This document shows, one piece after another, positions 1-6,937 of a stretch of 15,308 nucleotides of DNA. Numbering within the stretch: position 1 is the first letter of the stretch; each line of letters begins with the position of its first letter. Both the position numbers and the translations under genes were made by a program. The notes below the pieces were generated by a model. The model was not told the origin of the DNA. It ran no database searches and saw only the letters and a program-made list of their open reading frames with translations. The DNA is from an uncultured Holophagales bacterium. Its GTDB lineage: Bacteria; Acidobacteriota; Thermoanaerobaculia; UBA5066. The DNA lies in NCBI GenBank assembly GCA_937927565.1, contig CALBDV010000416.1:1-15308 (forward strand). The letters are read 5' to 3'.

Positions 1-1313
1 TCCCACGGGTGGACGCGGGAGATGTAGGTCGACCACTCGGCCCGCTTGGCCTGGATGAAGTTCTCGCAGATGTGCTCGCCGAGCGCGTTCTTCACGACGT
101 CGTCCTTCTCGAGGCAGTCGAGGGCGTCGGAGAGGTTCGCGGGGAGCTGCTCGATCTTCCGGCGCTTCTTCTCACGCTCGGACATCTCGAAGATGTTCTC
201 GTTCACCGGCTCGCCCGCCTCGATCTTGTTCCTGATGCCGTCGAGGCCCGCCGCGAGCATCACGGCGAATCCGAGGTAGGGGTTGCAGGCCGGATCGGGC
301 ATCCGGACCTCGCAGCGCGTTCCCATGCCGCGCCGGGCCGGGATGCGGACCATCGGCGAGCGGTTGCGCTCGGACCAGGCGACGTTCACGGGCGCCTCGT
401 AGCCCGGGACGAGCCGCTTGTAGGAATTGACGAGCGGGTTCGTCACCGCGGCGATCGCCTTGGCGTGCTTCAGGATTCCGCCGATGTAGTACATCGCGAT
501 CTTCGAGAGCTGGTAGGGGGCCTTCGGGTCGAAGAAGGCGTTCTTCGGGCTCGCGGCGGTCCCGGTCATGAGCGACTGGTGGACGTGCATCCCCGAGCCG
601 TTGATTCCGAAGATCGGCTTCGGCATGAACGTCGCGTGGAGGCCGTGGTCCATCGCGACCTTCTTGACGATGTGCTTGAAGGTCGTGACGTTGTCGGCCG
701 TGGCGACCGCGTCGCCGTACTTGAAGTCGATCTCGTGCTGGCCGGGGGCGACCTCGTGGTGGGCCGCCTCGACCTCGAAGCCCATCGCCTCGAGGGCGAC
801 GACGATGTCGCGCCGGGCGTCCTCCCCGCGATCGACCGGGGTGAGGTCGAAGTAGCCGCCCGAGTCGTGGGTGTCGACGATGGGGTCCCCGGACGCGTCG
901 CGCCGGAAGAGGAAGAACTCCGCTTCGGGACCCGTCATCAGGCTGTAGCCGAGCTCCTTCGCCCTGTCCTTCTGCCTCTTCAGCGTCTGGCGCGGGCAAC
1001 CGGCGAACGGCTTTCCGTCGGGCGTGATGATGTCGCAGACCAGGCGGGCCACCTTCCCGTTCGTGTGCGACCACGGGAAGATCCGGAACGTCTCGAGGTC
1101 CGGCACGAGGCCCATGTCCGACTCCTCGATCCGCACGAACCCCTCGATCGAGGACCCGTCGAACTGGATCTCGCCGGCGAGCGCCTTCTCGAACTGGGAG
1201 CGGGGCACCTCGACGTTCTTGATGATCCCGAGGATGTCCGTGAACTGGAGACGCAGGAACCGGACTCCTTCCTTGTCGCAGGTCTTCAGGATCTCGGCGG
1301 CCTTCACTCCCAT
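1..1313 (-). CDS. glnA: Type I (GSI-alpha) glutamine synthetase, 3' end off window
   Basis: Makes glutamine from glutamate, ammonia and ATP in the cytoplasm; the central enzyme of nitrogen assimilation. 437 codons are visible, starting at the ATG at 1313-1311, and the frame runs off the left edge after RVHPW. Bacillus-type enzymes end only a few residues later, so perhaps 5-10 residues are missing. Visible family motifs: FDGSSIEGF (51-59), GPEAEF (128-133), the PGQHEIDF block (190-197), NGSGMHVH (238-245), NRSPMVRIP (317-325) and EVRMPD (335-340). The FVRIEESDM segment matches the Bacillus enzyme around its feedback-control arginine (here R61). The NLY adenylylation loop of the GSI-beta type is absent (the region reads MSEREKKRRKIEQLP), so control is inferred to be by feedback inhibition rather than GlnE. 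An AAGGAG ribosome site lies 5 bases upstream. It is divergent from the HD gene. Family call very sure. Confidence 0.97.
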   Translation of the reverse strand, partial: MGVKAAEILKTCDKEGVRFLRLQFTDILGIIKNVEVPRSQFEKALAGEIQFDGSSIEGFVRIEESDMGLVPDLETFRIFPWSHTNGKVARLVCDIITPDGKPFAGCPRQTLKRQKDRAKELGYSLMTGPEAEFFLFRRDASGDPIVDTHDSGGYFDLTPVDRGEDARRDIVVALEAMGFEVEAAHHEVAPGQHEIDFKYGDAVATADNVTTFKHIVKKVAMDHGLHATFMPKPIFGINGSGMHVHQSLMTGTAASPKNAFFDPKAPYQLSKIAMYYIGGILKHAKAIAAVTNPLVNSYKRLVPGYEAPVNVAWSERNRSPMVRIPARRGMGTRCEVRMPDPACNPYLGFAVMLAAGLDGIRNKIEAGEPVNENIFEMSEREKKRRKIEQLPANLSDALDCLEKDDVVKNALGEHICENFIQAKRAEWSTYISRVHPW

Positions 1314-1318
1314 TTCTG

Positions 1319-1324
1319 CTCCTT
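1319..1324 (-). promoter_or_regulatory. Shine-Dalgarno site of glnA
   Basis: AAGGAG on the minus strand, 5 bases before the ATG at 1313. It fixes the glnA start and contrasts with most first genes in this window, which lack such a site. Confidence 0.8.
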
Positions 1325-1352
1325 CGTCCGGATCGAGCCGGAACGGCGCGGA

Positions 1353-1380
1353 ATTTGATGCATAGCGCCAGTTTCGTCAA
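1353..1380 (-). promoter_or_regulatory. Candidate glnA sigma-70 promoter
   Basis: On the minus strand TTGACG (1380-1375, five of six bases of the -35 consensus) is followed after 16 bases by TCAAAT (1358-1353, four of six bases of TATAAT). The site lies in the most AT-rich stretch of the window and would give a leader of roughly 30-40 bases before the Shine-Dalgarno-led glnA start. Inferred from consensus only. Confidence 0.45.
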
Positions 1381-1450
1381 GAGAAATGTGATGATATCGC
1401 CTTCGAGTTCATGATTTCATCAAAACGGATAGAAAACTCCTATTCACAGG
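1381..1450. other. AT-rich divergent intergenic region with repeated TGATGA/TCATCA arms
   Basis: The space between glnA (-) and the HD gene (+) is sharply richer in A+T than everything around it. It contains TGATGA at 1389-1394 and its complement TCATCA at 1417-1422, plus ATGA-TT-TCAT at 1411-1420. Such arms could bind a nitrogen regulator upstream of glnA, but they do not fit the GlnR pattern TGTNA-N7-TNACA and no protein can be named. Confidence 0.3.
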
Positions 1451-1471
1451 CCTCTCCTCTCCTCACGGGGG

Positions 1472-1477
1472 GATACT
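1472..1477 (+). promoter_or_regulatory. -10 element GATACT placed for a leaderless HD-domain mRNA
   Basis: GATACT is followed by exactly 7 bases and then the ATG at 1485. The same hexamer with the same 7-base spacing precedes the next promoter-led gene at 2211. No clear -35 hexamer stands 16-18 bases upstream. A G-run (1467-1472) is too far from the ATG (about 12 bases) to be a good ribosome site. Confidence 0.5.
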
Positions 1478-1484
1478 CCCGCTC

Positions 1485-2117
1485 ATGACCGCTCCGACCC
1501 GCGCGAACGCCTGGGCCCTCCTCACCGAGTTCACCGCTTCCCAGGCTCTTCGGCGCCACGCGCTCGCCGTGGAAGCCTCGATGCGCCACCTCGCCCGCGC
1601 TTCCGGCACGACGGACGGGGCGGAGGTGGAGCGATGGGGCCTCGTCGGCCTCCTGCACGATTTCGACTACGAGAAGTACCCCACCGAGGCGGACCACGTC
1701 TTCCGCGGCATGGAGATCCTCCGCGAGCGTGGCTGGCCCGAGGACCTGATCAAGGCCGTCGGCGGACACGCCTTCTACACGGGAATCCCGCGCGAGACGC
1801 CGATGGAGAAGGCGATCCTCGCCGCCGACGAGCTGACGGGATTCGTCGGAGCCTGCGCGCTCGTACGGCCCTCGAAGAAGATCGCCGACGTCCCGGTCGA
1901 GTCGGTCCTGAAGAGGCTGAAGGAGAAGGCGTTCGCCCAGAAGGTCGACCGCGAGTACGTGAGGCGGGGTGCGGAGGAGTGGGGCCGGCCCCTGCCCGAG
2001 CTCGTCGCCCTCGTCCTCGCCTCGCAGGTGCCGATCGCCGCTTCCCTGGGACTCGACGGCGCCCCGGCGGAGGACCTCCCCGACGCACCCTGCCCGCCAG
2101 CTCCTCCGGCGCCCTGA
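1485..2117 (+). CDS. HD-superfamily predicted metal-dependent hydrolase
   Basis: A 210-aa cytoplasmic protein of the HD superfamily, whose members mostly cleave phosphate esters of nucleotides or similar compounds using bound metal. Visible ligands follow the family order: H25 (in RRHALAVE), H58-D59 (LLHDFD), further histidines at 71 and 95, and D115 in AADELTGF. The segment ALVRPSKKIADVP and the EEWG helix look like the conserved stand-alone group of predicted HD hydrolases (COG2316 type). No second catalytic or sensor domain is present, and the C-terminus is a proline-rich tail. The ATG at 1485 is chosen because the HD fold begins shortly after it and a -10 hexamer lies 7 bases upstream. 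The substrate is unknown; the deaminase next door makes a nucleoside or nucleotide plausible, but this is inference. Confidence 0.85.
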   Translation: MTAPTRANAWALLTEFTASQALRRHALAVEASMRHLARASGTTDGAEVERWGLVGLLHDFDYEKYPTEADHVFRGMEILRERGWPEDLIKAVGGHAFYTGIPRETPMEKAILAADELTGFVGACALVRPSKKIADVPVESVLKRLKEKAFAQKVDREYVRRGAEEWGRPLPELVALVLASQVPIAASLGLDGAPAEDLPDAPCPPAPPAP

Positions 2118-2174
2118 CACCTCGCGGCGCCCGGGGCAGGTCCCGGACTCCGACCTTCCCGGTCGTCTCCCGTC

Positions 2175-2203
2175 TCGACGCGCGGGGTCCGCGGGCCGAT
2201 ACT
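2175..2203 (+). promoter_or_regulatory. Promoter of the deaminase gene, leaderless geometry
   Basis: TCGACG (2175-2180, four of six bases of TTGACA), a 17-base spacer, then GATACT (2198-2203), then 7 bases to the ATG at 2211. The predicted transcript would start at or next to the first base of the ATG. No Shine-Dalgarno sequence precedes the ATG. Confidence 0.55.
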
Positions 2204-2210
2204 CCGCCGG

Positions 2211-3614
2211 ATGCGCACCCTTCTGATCGAGAACGCCCTCGTCGCCGGAATGCGCTCGGCCGACGACCTTCACCCGAAGGGCGCCGTCTGGGCCGAGGAT
2301 GGGGTCATCCGCGCGCTCGGCTCGCAGGCGCGGGCCGCCGCCGCGGCCGCCGGCGCACGTGGCGAGCCCGTCGAACGTGTCGACGCGGAGGGCCTCTGGC
2401 TCTTCCCGGGATTCGTCCAGACCCACATCCACCTCTGCCAGACGCTCCTTCGCAACGGTCCCGACGACCTCCCCCTCCTTCCCTGGCTGAAGACGCACGT
2501 CTGGCCCGGCGAGGCCGCCCACGACGAGGAGACGCTCTTCCTGTCCGCCCGACTCGGCCTCGCGGAGCTGGCGGCCGGAGGAACGACCGCGATCCTCGAC
2601 ATGGGCACCGTGAGACACACCGACGCCGTCTTCCGCGCGGCGGAGGCCTCGGGCCTCAGGGTCACGAGCGGCAACGCGCTCATGGACGACCCCTCGACGA
2701 ACCCGCCCTATCTCTTCGCCGAGACGGAGGAGGCGCTCGCCGAGGGAGAGCGGCTCTTCGCGCGGTGGCACGGCAGGGCCGACGGGCGCCTTCGCTTCGC
2801 CTGGTGCCCGCGTTTCGCCGTCTCCTGCACCGACCGGATTCTGAGGGAGGCGGCCTCGCGCGCGCTGGCCCAGGGAGTCCTCGTCCACACGCACGCCTCC
2901 GAGAACCGCGACGAGATCGAGCTCGTCAGGAACCGTAGCGGCCGCGCGAACATCGAGCACCTGCACGACCTCGGGATCGCGGGACCCGCGACCGTCCTCG
3001 CCCACGTGATCCACACCAACGAAGAGGAGAGGCGACTCCTCGCCGCCGACGGAACCGCCGTGGCTCACTGCCCCTCCTCGAACCTGAAGCTCGCCTCCGG
3101 CATCTGCCCCGTCCCCGACTACCTCTCCCGCGGGATCCGCGTCACGCTCGGCGCCGACGGCGCACCCTGCAACGACCGCCTGGACCCCTTCTCGGAGATG
3201 CGCCACGCGGCCCTCCTGCAGAAGGTCGCCTCGGGGCCCGCGGCGCTGACCGCGTGGCAGGTTGCCCGGATGGCGACCGCCGAAGGGGCCGCGGCCCTCG
3301 GCCTCGGCGACGTCTGCGGAACGATCGAGGTGGGAAAGAGGGCCGACCTCGTTCTCCTCGACCCCTCCGCCGGCTTCGCTCGGCCGACGTCCTGGCGCGA
3401 CGACCCTTACGGGCCGCTCGTCTTCGCCTTCGACCGTGGAAACGTCGTCGAGACGAGGGTCGACGGCGAGGTCGTCTTTCATCGCGACAGGCGTCCCGGG
3501 CGAGGGCTCGCCCCCACCGCCGGCGAGATCGAAACCGCCGCGGGCCGCCTCCGCGAGAGGATTGCGAAGAACGTCCGGCGGGAACCGCTACCACCCCTTG
3601 AAGGACGGCCCTGA
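2211..3614 (+). CDS. 5'-deoxyadenosine/MTA/SAH deaminase-like amidohydrolase
   Basis: A 467-aa amidohydrolase of the MtaD/SsnA group (COG0402), which deaminate adenosine-type nucleosides with one bound metal. Metal and catalytic residues are all visible: H72 and H74 (THIHL), H228 and E231 (THASEN), H265 (LAHVIH) and D316 (LGADGAPCND). The HLCQTLLR, PWLK, WCPRFAVSCT and CPSSNLKLASG segments match best what I recall of proteins annotated 5'-deoxyadenosine deaminase. Such an enzyme would recycle 5'-deoxyadenosine from radical-SAM reactions, and methylthioadenosine or SAH, to inosine derivatives. Guanine or 8-oxoguanine deaminase is the main alternative. Length is normal for the family. A stress protein follows 39 bases later and is probably co-transcribed. 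The exact substrate cannot be read from sequence. Confidence 0.9.
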   Translation: MRTLLIENALVAGMRSADDLHPKGAVWAEDGVIRALGSQARAAAAAAGARGEPVERVDAEGLWLFPGFVQTHIHLCQTLLRNGPDDLPLLPWLKTHVWPGEAAHDEETLFLSARLGLAELAAGGTTAILDMGTVRHTDAVFRAAEASGLRVTSGNALMDDPSTNPPYLFAETEEALAEGERLFARWHGRADGRLRFAWCPRFAVSCTDRILREAASRALAQGVLVHTHASENRDEIELVRNRSGRANIEHLHDLGIAGPATVLAHVIHTNEEERRLLAADGTAVAHCPSSNLKLASGICPVPDYLSRGIRVTLGADGAPCNDRLDPFSEMRHAALLQKVASGPAALTAWQVARMATAEGAAALGLGDVCGTIEVGKRADLVLLDPSAGFARPTSWRDDPYGPLVFAFDRGNVVETRVDGEVVFHRDRRPGRGLAPTAGEIETAAGRLRERIAKNVRREPLPPLEGRP

Positions 3615-3642
3615 GGAGCCCACACTCACCGGGGAACCCCCT

Positions 3643-3650
3643 GGAGGTGA
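3643..3650 (+). promoter_or_regulatory. Strong Shine-Dalgarno site of the Usp gene
   Basis: GGAGGTGA lies 3 bases before the ATG at 3654, almost perfectly complementary to a typical 16S 3' end. It shows that this organism uses Shine-Dalgarno initiation for internal operon genes. Confidence 0.85.
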
Positions 3651-3653
3651 ACG

Positions 3654-4121
3654 ATGGCCGCCCGTGAGAACACCCTGCTCAGGAGCATCGTCGTCGGGAC
3701 CGACTTCTCCGTCTGTGCCGCCCGCGCCCTGGCTCACGCCGTGTCGCTCGCGCAGCTCTCCGGGGCGAAGCTCCACCTCGTCCACGTCCTCCTCGAGCCC
3801 GTCCAGGCGCTCGACGTGGCCGCCGCCCTTCCCTATCCCGACGTCGAGGTGCGGAGAGAGTGGGAGCAGGCGGCCCGCGTCAAGCTCGATCGCGAGGTGA
3901 AGGCGGCCGAGAAGCGCGGCGTGACGACGACCGCGGAGATCCGCTGGGGACGCCCTTCCGACACGATCGTCGACACCGCCTCCCGGCAGAAGGCGTCGCT
4001 GATCGTCCTCGGGACGCACGGCCGGTCGGCGCTCGAGAAGCTCCTTCTCGGCTCGACGGCCGAGCGGGTCCTCCGCCTGTCGCCCGTACCGGTCCTCACC
4101 GTTCGAGAGAAGAGGAAGTAG
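3654..4121 (+). CDS. Universal stress protein, UspA family, single domain
   Basis: A 155-aa single-domain Usp protein, the usual size. These small cytoplasmic proteins form dimers and many bind ATP. Conserved D17 sits after strand 1 (VVGTDFS). The ATP-binding signature G-x2-G-x9-G-S is intact at G120, G123, G133 and S134 (GTHGRS then LLGST), so this is predicted to be the nucleotide-binding class. The C-terminal strand reads PVPVLTV, as in the family. The start is decided by GGAGGTGA just upstream. The gene is 39 bases behind the deaminase and most likely shares its transcript. It faces the unknown gene ending at 4171, with a hairpin between. Its physiological role cannot be read from sequence. 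Confidence 0.95.
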   Translation: MAARENTLLRSIVVGTDFSVCAARALAHAVSLAQLSGAKLHLVHVLLEPVQALDVAAALPYPDVEVRREWEQAARVKLDREVKAAEKRGVTTTAEIRWGRPSDTIVDTASRQKASLIVLGTHGRSALEKLLLGSTAERVLRLSPVPVLTVREKRK

Positions 4122-4124
4122 CGC

Positions 4125-4153
4125 GCCGGAGAGTCCCCGGGCGGGTCTCCGGC
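4125..4153. terminator. Hairpin between convergent genes, putative bidirectional terminator
   Basis: GCCGGAGA (4125-4132) pairs perfectly with TCTCCGGC (4146-4153) over 8 bp, and CCC/GGG (4135-4137 with 4143-4145) can pair inside the loop. It lies between the stop of the Usp gene (4121) and the stop of the opposite gene (4171). No T-tract follows on either strand, so it may only stabilise 3' ends. Confidence 0.5.
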
Positions 4154-4170
4154 ACGCCTCCGTCGTCGTC

Positions 4171-4998
4171 CTAGTCGGCCTTCTCCCAGGCGTGCGAGAT
4201 CTCGACCGGGAAGGGTGTCCTCATCAGGCGCGTCCGGTCCCCGAAGTAGAGCCCGCCCGCCGTCGGATCGCCGTAGCCGACCCACTCCTCGAAGTCGACG
4301 GCGTTCAGGAGGTCCTGGACCGCCACGGTCTTCGTCTTCTTCTTCGGGTTCTCCCGGATCTCCTTGCGGGCGTTCTCGTAGCGGCTCGAGGCCGCAAGCT
4401 GGGACTGGTCGGTCCGCAGCTCGGCGAAGCAGACCTGCCGGAAGACCTTTCCGGGACGGTGCGTGGCGTACCAGGCGTACTCGATCGGGGTCAGGTTGGA
4501 GAGGACGAGGAGCTCGAGCGGGGCGAAGATCGAGTAGAGGCGGGGCTCGCGCCGGGACGGCTCGGCGGCGCCGATGGCCTTGGCGACCTCGCCGGGGGCC
4601 ATGCTCTCCTTGCAGGGCGCCGACTCGAACCGGGCGATCTCCGCCGCGGACCCCATGTCGAGCGCCTGGCCCCCCGTCTTCACGAGGAGCACTTTCCGAT
4701 AGGCGTCCAGGGGCGTCGTCGTGAAGCCGTTGCACGAGAGGGCCGTCTTCGTCCGCTTGCCGGAGGCGATCTCCTGCAGCGCTCGCGCCGTGTCCCCGGC
4801 CGCATCCCGCCAGCCCCCTTCCTCGAGATACGAAAAGGCCGCGGCCCCATTGGACAGGGCGAGGTCGACGAAGATCGCCCGCCCGTGAAAGTGCCGCCCC
4901 GACCCCGGCGAGAGGTGGTGGGCGAGCCCGTCCACGCCGAGGCTCGTCGCGATCACGGAGCCGTGAGGGATCGTCAGGACGAGGTTCAACCGTTCCAT
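4171..4998 (-). CDS. Unrecognised 275-aa protein, second gene of epimerase unit
   Basis: I do not recognise this family. The protein looks soluble and cytoplasmic: no signal peptide, no convincing membrane helix, and an even mix of charged residues. Visible features are an N-terminal strand (LNLVLTIPHG), a histidine-rich patch (residues 27-39, including HHL and HFHG), two separated cysteines in the first half, and a basic NPKKKTKT segment near residue 220 followed by an acidic one (DFEEWVGYGD). The reading frame is supported by a clear AGGAG site 5 bases before the ATG at 4998 and by its place 43 bases downstream of the epimerase on the same strand, so both are probably one operon. The opposite strand is also open over much of this stretch, but codon pattern and ribosome site favour this one. 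Function unknown. Confidence 0.75.
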   Translation of the reverse strand: MERLNLVLTIPHGSVIATSLGVDGLAHHLSPGSGRHFHGRAIFVDLALSNGAAAFSYLEEGGWRDAAGDTARALQEIASGKRTKTALSCNGFTTTPLDAYRKVLLVKTGGQALDMGSAAEIARFESAPCKESMAPGEVAKAIGAAEPSRREPRLYSIFAPLELLVLSNLTPIEYAWYATHRPGKVFRQVCFAELRTDQSQLAASSRYENARKEIRENPKKKTKTVAVQDLLNAVDFEEWVGYGDPTAGGLYFGDRTRLMRTPFPVEISHAWEKAD

Positions 4999-5003
4999 CG
5001 TTT

Positions 5004-5008
5004 CTCCT
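5004..5008 (-). promoter_or_regulatory. Shine-Dalgarno site of the unknown gene
   Basis: AGGAG on the minus strand, 5 bases before the ATG at 4998. This fits an internal operon gene translated from a transcript that begins at the epimerase. Confidence 0.75.
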
Positions 5009-5041
5009 GCCTCCCGGCTGCGCCGGAAGCGTGTGCCGGGC

Positions 5042-5620
5042 TCAACCGTTCGGAATTTCCCACAGATCCCGGACGGCCGGGTGATCCCAGGGGATCCGGA
5101 ACTCGTCGGGATCGTTCACGTCGAAGGTCCGCGTCACGATGTAGAAGAGCGCGCAGGGGTTCGTGAGGGGCCGGTAGCCGTGGGCGACACCTTCCGGAAT
5201 CCTCACGAGGAGATCCTGCCCGTCGCCCGCGACGAGGACCTGCGTCCTCAGGTAGGTCGGCGAGGCCTTCCTCACGTCGAAGAGGACGAACTTCGCCTTC
5301 GAGGGGTGCGGGCAGTACCAGATGTCCTGCTGCTTGAGGTGGTAGTGGAGACCCTTGATGTGGTTCTCCACGTCCACGATCGTGTAGTTCATCTGGGCGA
5401 CCGGCACCCCCTCGAAGTAGGCGGCGAGGCCCTCGCTCCCGGGGTGGTTCGCGTTCGCGCGGTAGATCTCCTGAAAGAACCCCCTGTCGTCGACGAACCG
5501 GGGGAGCCGGTGGACCGCTACGCCCTCGATCGGGCCCGGCTTCTCGTAGGCCTTCGTTCCGGACCGGAACTCTTCGCCGATCGCCTCGACGGACAGGACG
5601 GGTGTCGGCGTGCCGCTCAT
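5042..5620 (-). CDS. RmlC-like (dTDP-4-dehydrorhamnose 3,5-epimerase family) cupin
   Basis: A 192-aa protein of the RmlC cupin family, which epimerise nucleotide-linked 4-keto sugars on the way to deoxysugars such as rhamnose. Family landmarks appear in order: the DDRGFFQEIYR segment near residue 45, GLHYH with the presumed catalytic histidine, a KASPTYL turn, IPEGVAHGY, and a C-terminal IPWDHP close to the end. RmlC normally has an arginine before GLHY; here it is lysine (IKGLHYH), so the sugar substrate may differ. Length is normal. No rmlA, rmlB or rmlD is nearby, so this is an orphan sugar-modifying enzyme. The unrecognised gene downstream is probably co-transcribed. Divergent from the ATPase gene 48 bases away. 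The start has no ribosome site but a TAGAAT hexamer 6 bases before the ATG. Confidence 0.88.
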   Translation of the reverse strand: MSGTPTPVLSVEAIGEEFRSGTKAYEKPGPIEGVAVHRLPRFVDDRGFFQEIYRANANHPGSEGLAAYFEGVPVAQMNYTIVDVENHIKGLHYHLKQQDIWYCPHPSKAKFVLFDVRKASPTYLRTQVLVAGDGQDLLVRIPEGVAHGYRPLTNPCALFYIVTRTFDVNDPDEFRIPWDHPAVRDLWEIPNG

Positions 5621-5626
5621 TCTGCG

Positions 5627-5632
5627 ATTCTA
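5627..5632 (-). promoter_or_regulatory. -10 element TAGAAT placed for a leaderless epimerase mRNA
   Basis: TAGAAT (5632-5627 on the minus strand, five of six bases of TATAAT) is followed by 6 bases and the ATG at 5620. No good -35 hexamer is seen and no Shine-Dalgarno site fits between. Confidence 0.5.
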
Positions 5633-5648
5633 ATCGGTGCCGAGGGCG

Positions 5649-5657
5649 TGCTAGCCT
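5649..5657 (+). promoter_or_regulatory. Extended -10 candidate for the ATPase gene
   Basis: TG (5649-5650), one base, then TAGCCT (5652-5657) forms an extended -10 motif 11 bases before the ATG at 5669. A start about 7 bases after the motif would leave a leader of only about 4-5 bases, too short for a ribosome site. Weaker than the other sites. Confidence 0.35.
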
Positions 5658-5668
5658 CTCGGGACTCG

Positions 5669-6937
5669 ATGCCGAAGAGGATCATTCCCGTCTCCTCCGG
5701 GAAGGGCGGCGTCGGAAAGACGACCGTCGCGACGAACTTCGCGCTTTCGCTTTCCCGGTATGCCCCGACGCTTCTCGTCGATCTCGACACCGGGACCTCC
5801 TCGGTCCGAAACACGATCGGGGTCCCGGTCGGCCGCGACCTCTACCATTTCTTCCGCAAGGGGTTCCGGCTCGACGAGTGCATCACCCGGCTCCCTTCGT
5901 CGTGGGACCCGGACGGCCTCTACTCGGGCTTCGGGTTCGTGGCGGCGCCGCTCCACCTGATCGAGGACGTCACGAACTTCGGCCCCGAGAAGAAGGCGCG
6001 CCTCTCCGCGGCGATCAACGAGCTTCCGGCCGACTACATCGTCCTCGACATGAAGGCGGGTCTCGACTCGAACGTCGTCGACTTCCTTCCGTGGTCGAAC
6101 TCCGGGATTCTCGTCTTCACCCCCCACCTGCCGTCGGCGACGCTCGCCGCGTCGGACATCGTGAAGGCCATCCTCTTCCGGAAGCTCCGGATCGTCTTCT
6201 CCCCCTCGAGCCCCTTCTACGCCCAGGTGAAGGACCCGCGGACGACGACTCTCCTCGTCAACGACCTTCTCGACGAGGTGGAGGACGTCTACGAGGAGGG
6301 CCTCCCGAACCTCGACGCGTTTCTCGTCGACCTCGCCTCGGCTCTCGGACCGCACCCGGTCCTCGACCAGGTCGCCCGAACGGTCGAGCACTTCCGGGTC
6401 CACTACGTCCTCAACGCCTTCAACGGCGTCGACGAGGCGTTCGACACGGCGGTGAAGCCCTTCGTCGAGAACCTCGTGACCACGGTCTCCGAGCGGATGA
6501 CGCTGACGAACCTCGGCTGGGTCGTGAAGTCGGACGAGGTCCACCTCGGCAACTGCCGCAAGCGCCCCGTACTCCTTTCTCCCCGCGACGGACACGTCGC
6601 ACGTCACGCGACCGTGGGTGAGAAGGCCCTCGACGCCCTCATCCGGGAGACGACCGGCCTCGCTGTCGAGCCGAAGAGGTTGAAGCCGGTGCTCCCGGTC
6701 CCGTCCCGACCCGACCCGGAAAGCGCCCTGGCGCGCGAGCTCGACTCGCTGAACCGGATGTACCACCGGAAGGGGAACCGGGACGACCCGCGCGACAACT
6801 TCGACTACCTCACCGCGCGGGCGCTCCACCTGCTGACCCAGGCACGCCCCTCGGAGTTCGGGACGCCGCGCCTCTGCGGCCCGGCCGAGATCCTCCGCTC
6901 GTTCTTCCCGGCGGGCGCGAGGACTCCGCCCGCGTGA
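5669..6937 (+). CDS. MinD/ParA-like P-loop ATPase
   Basis: A 422-aa ATPase of the MinD/ParA group, which dimerise on ATP and place cell structures or cargo at membrane, pole or nucleoid. The deviant Walker A motif is perfect (GKGGVGKT, 11-18, signature lysine K12 and catalytic K17). LLVDLD (D38) and the second acidic strand YIVLDMKAG (D127) follow, the latter a variant of the DxxAG switch of MinD/FleN-type proteins. About 150 residues after the ATPase core are not familiar; the tail has a basic proline-rich linker and a short C-terminal helix that might bind a partner. No parB, minC/minE or flagellar gene is near. The ATG at 5669 is chosen because the P-loop starts 10 residues later; the frame is open further upstream only as antisense to the epimerase. 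It overlaps the next gene by GTGA, so the two products are probably made together. Confidence 0.92.
   Translation: MPKRIIPVSSGKGGVGKTTVATNFALSLSRYAPTLLVDLDTGTSSVRNTIGVPVGRDLYHFFRKGFRLDECITRLPSSWDPDGLYSGFGFVAAPLHLIEDVTNFGPEKKARLSAAINELPADYIVLDMKAGLDSNVVDFLPWSNSGILVFTPHLPSATLAASDIVKAILFRKLRIVFSPSSPFYAQVKDPRTTTLLVNDLLDEVEDVYEEGLPNLDAFLVDLASALGPHPVLDQVARTVEHFRVHYVLNAFNGVDEAFDTAVKPFVENLVTTVSERMTLTNLGWVVKSDEVHLGNCRKRPVLLSPRDGHVARHATVGEKALDALIRETTGLAVEPKRLKPVLPVPSRPDPESALARELDSLNRMYHRKGNRDDPRDNFDYLTARALHLLTQARPSEFGTPRLCGPAEILRSFFPAGARTPPA

Noticed and set aside
1355..1380. Sigma-54 promoter (GG/GC) upstream of glnA
   Set aside because: A TGGCGC and a TGCA occur on the minus strand, but GG and GC are only 6 bases apart instead of 10.
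2108..2131. GGCGCC ... GGCGCC hairpin at the end of the HD gene as a terminator
   Set aside because: Short palindromic GC words are frequent in this DNA; there is no T-tract, and the left arm lies inside the coding region.
1440..3482. A 680-codon open frame on the minus strand
   Set aside because: It is antisense to the HD hydrolase and the deaminase, with no recognisable domain and a charged low-complexity composition.
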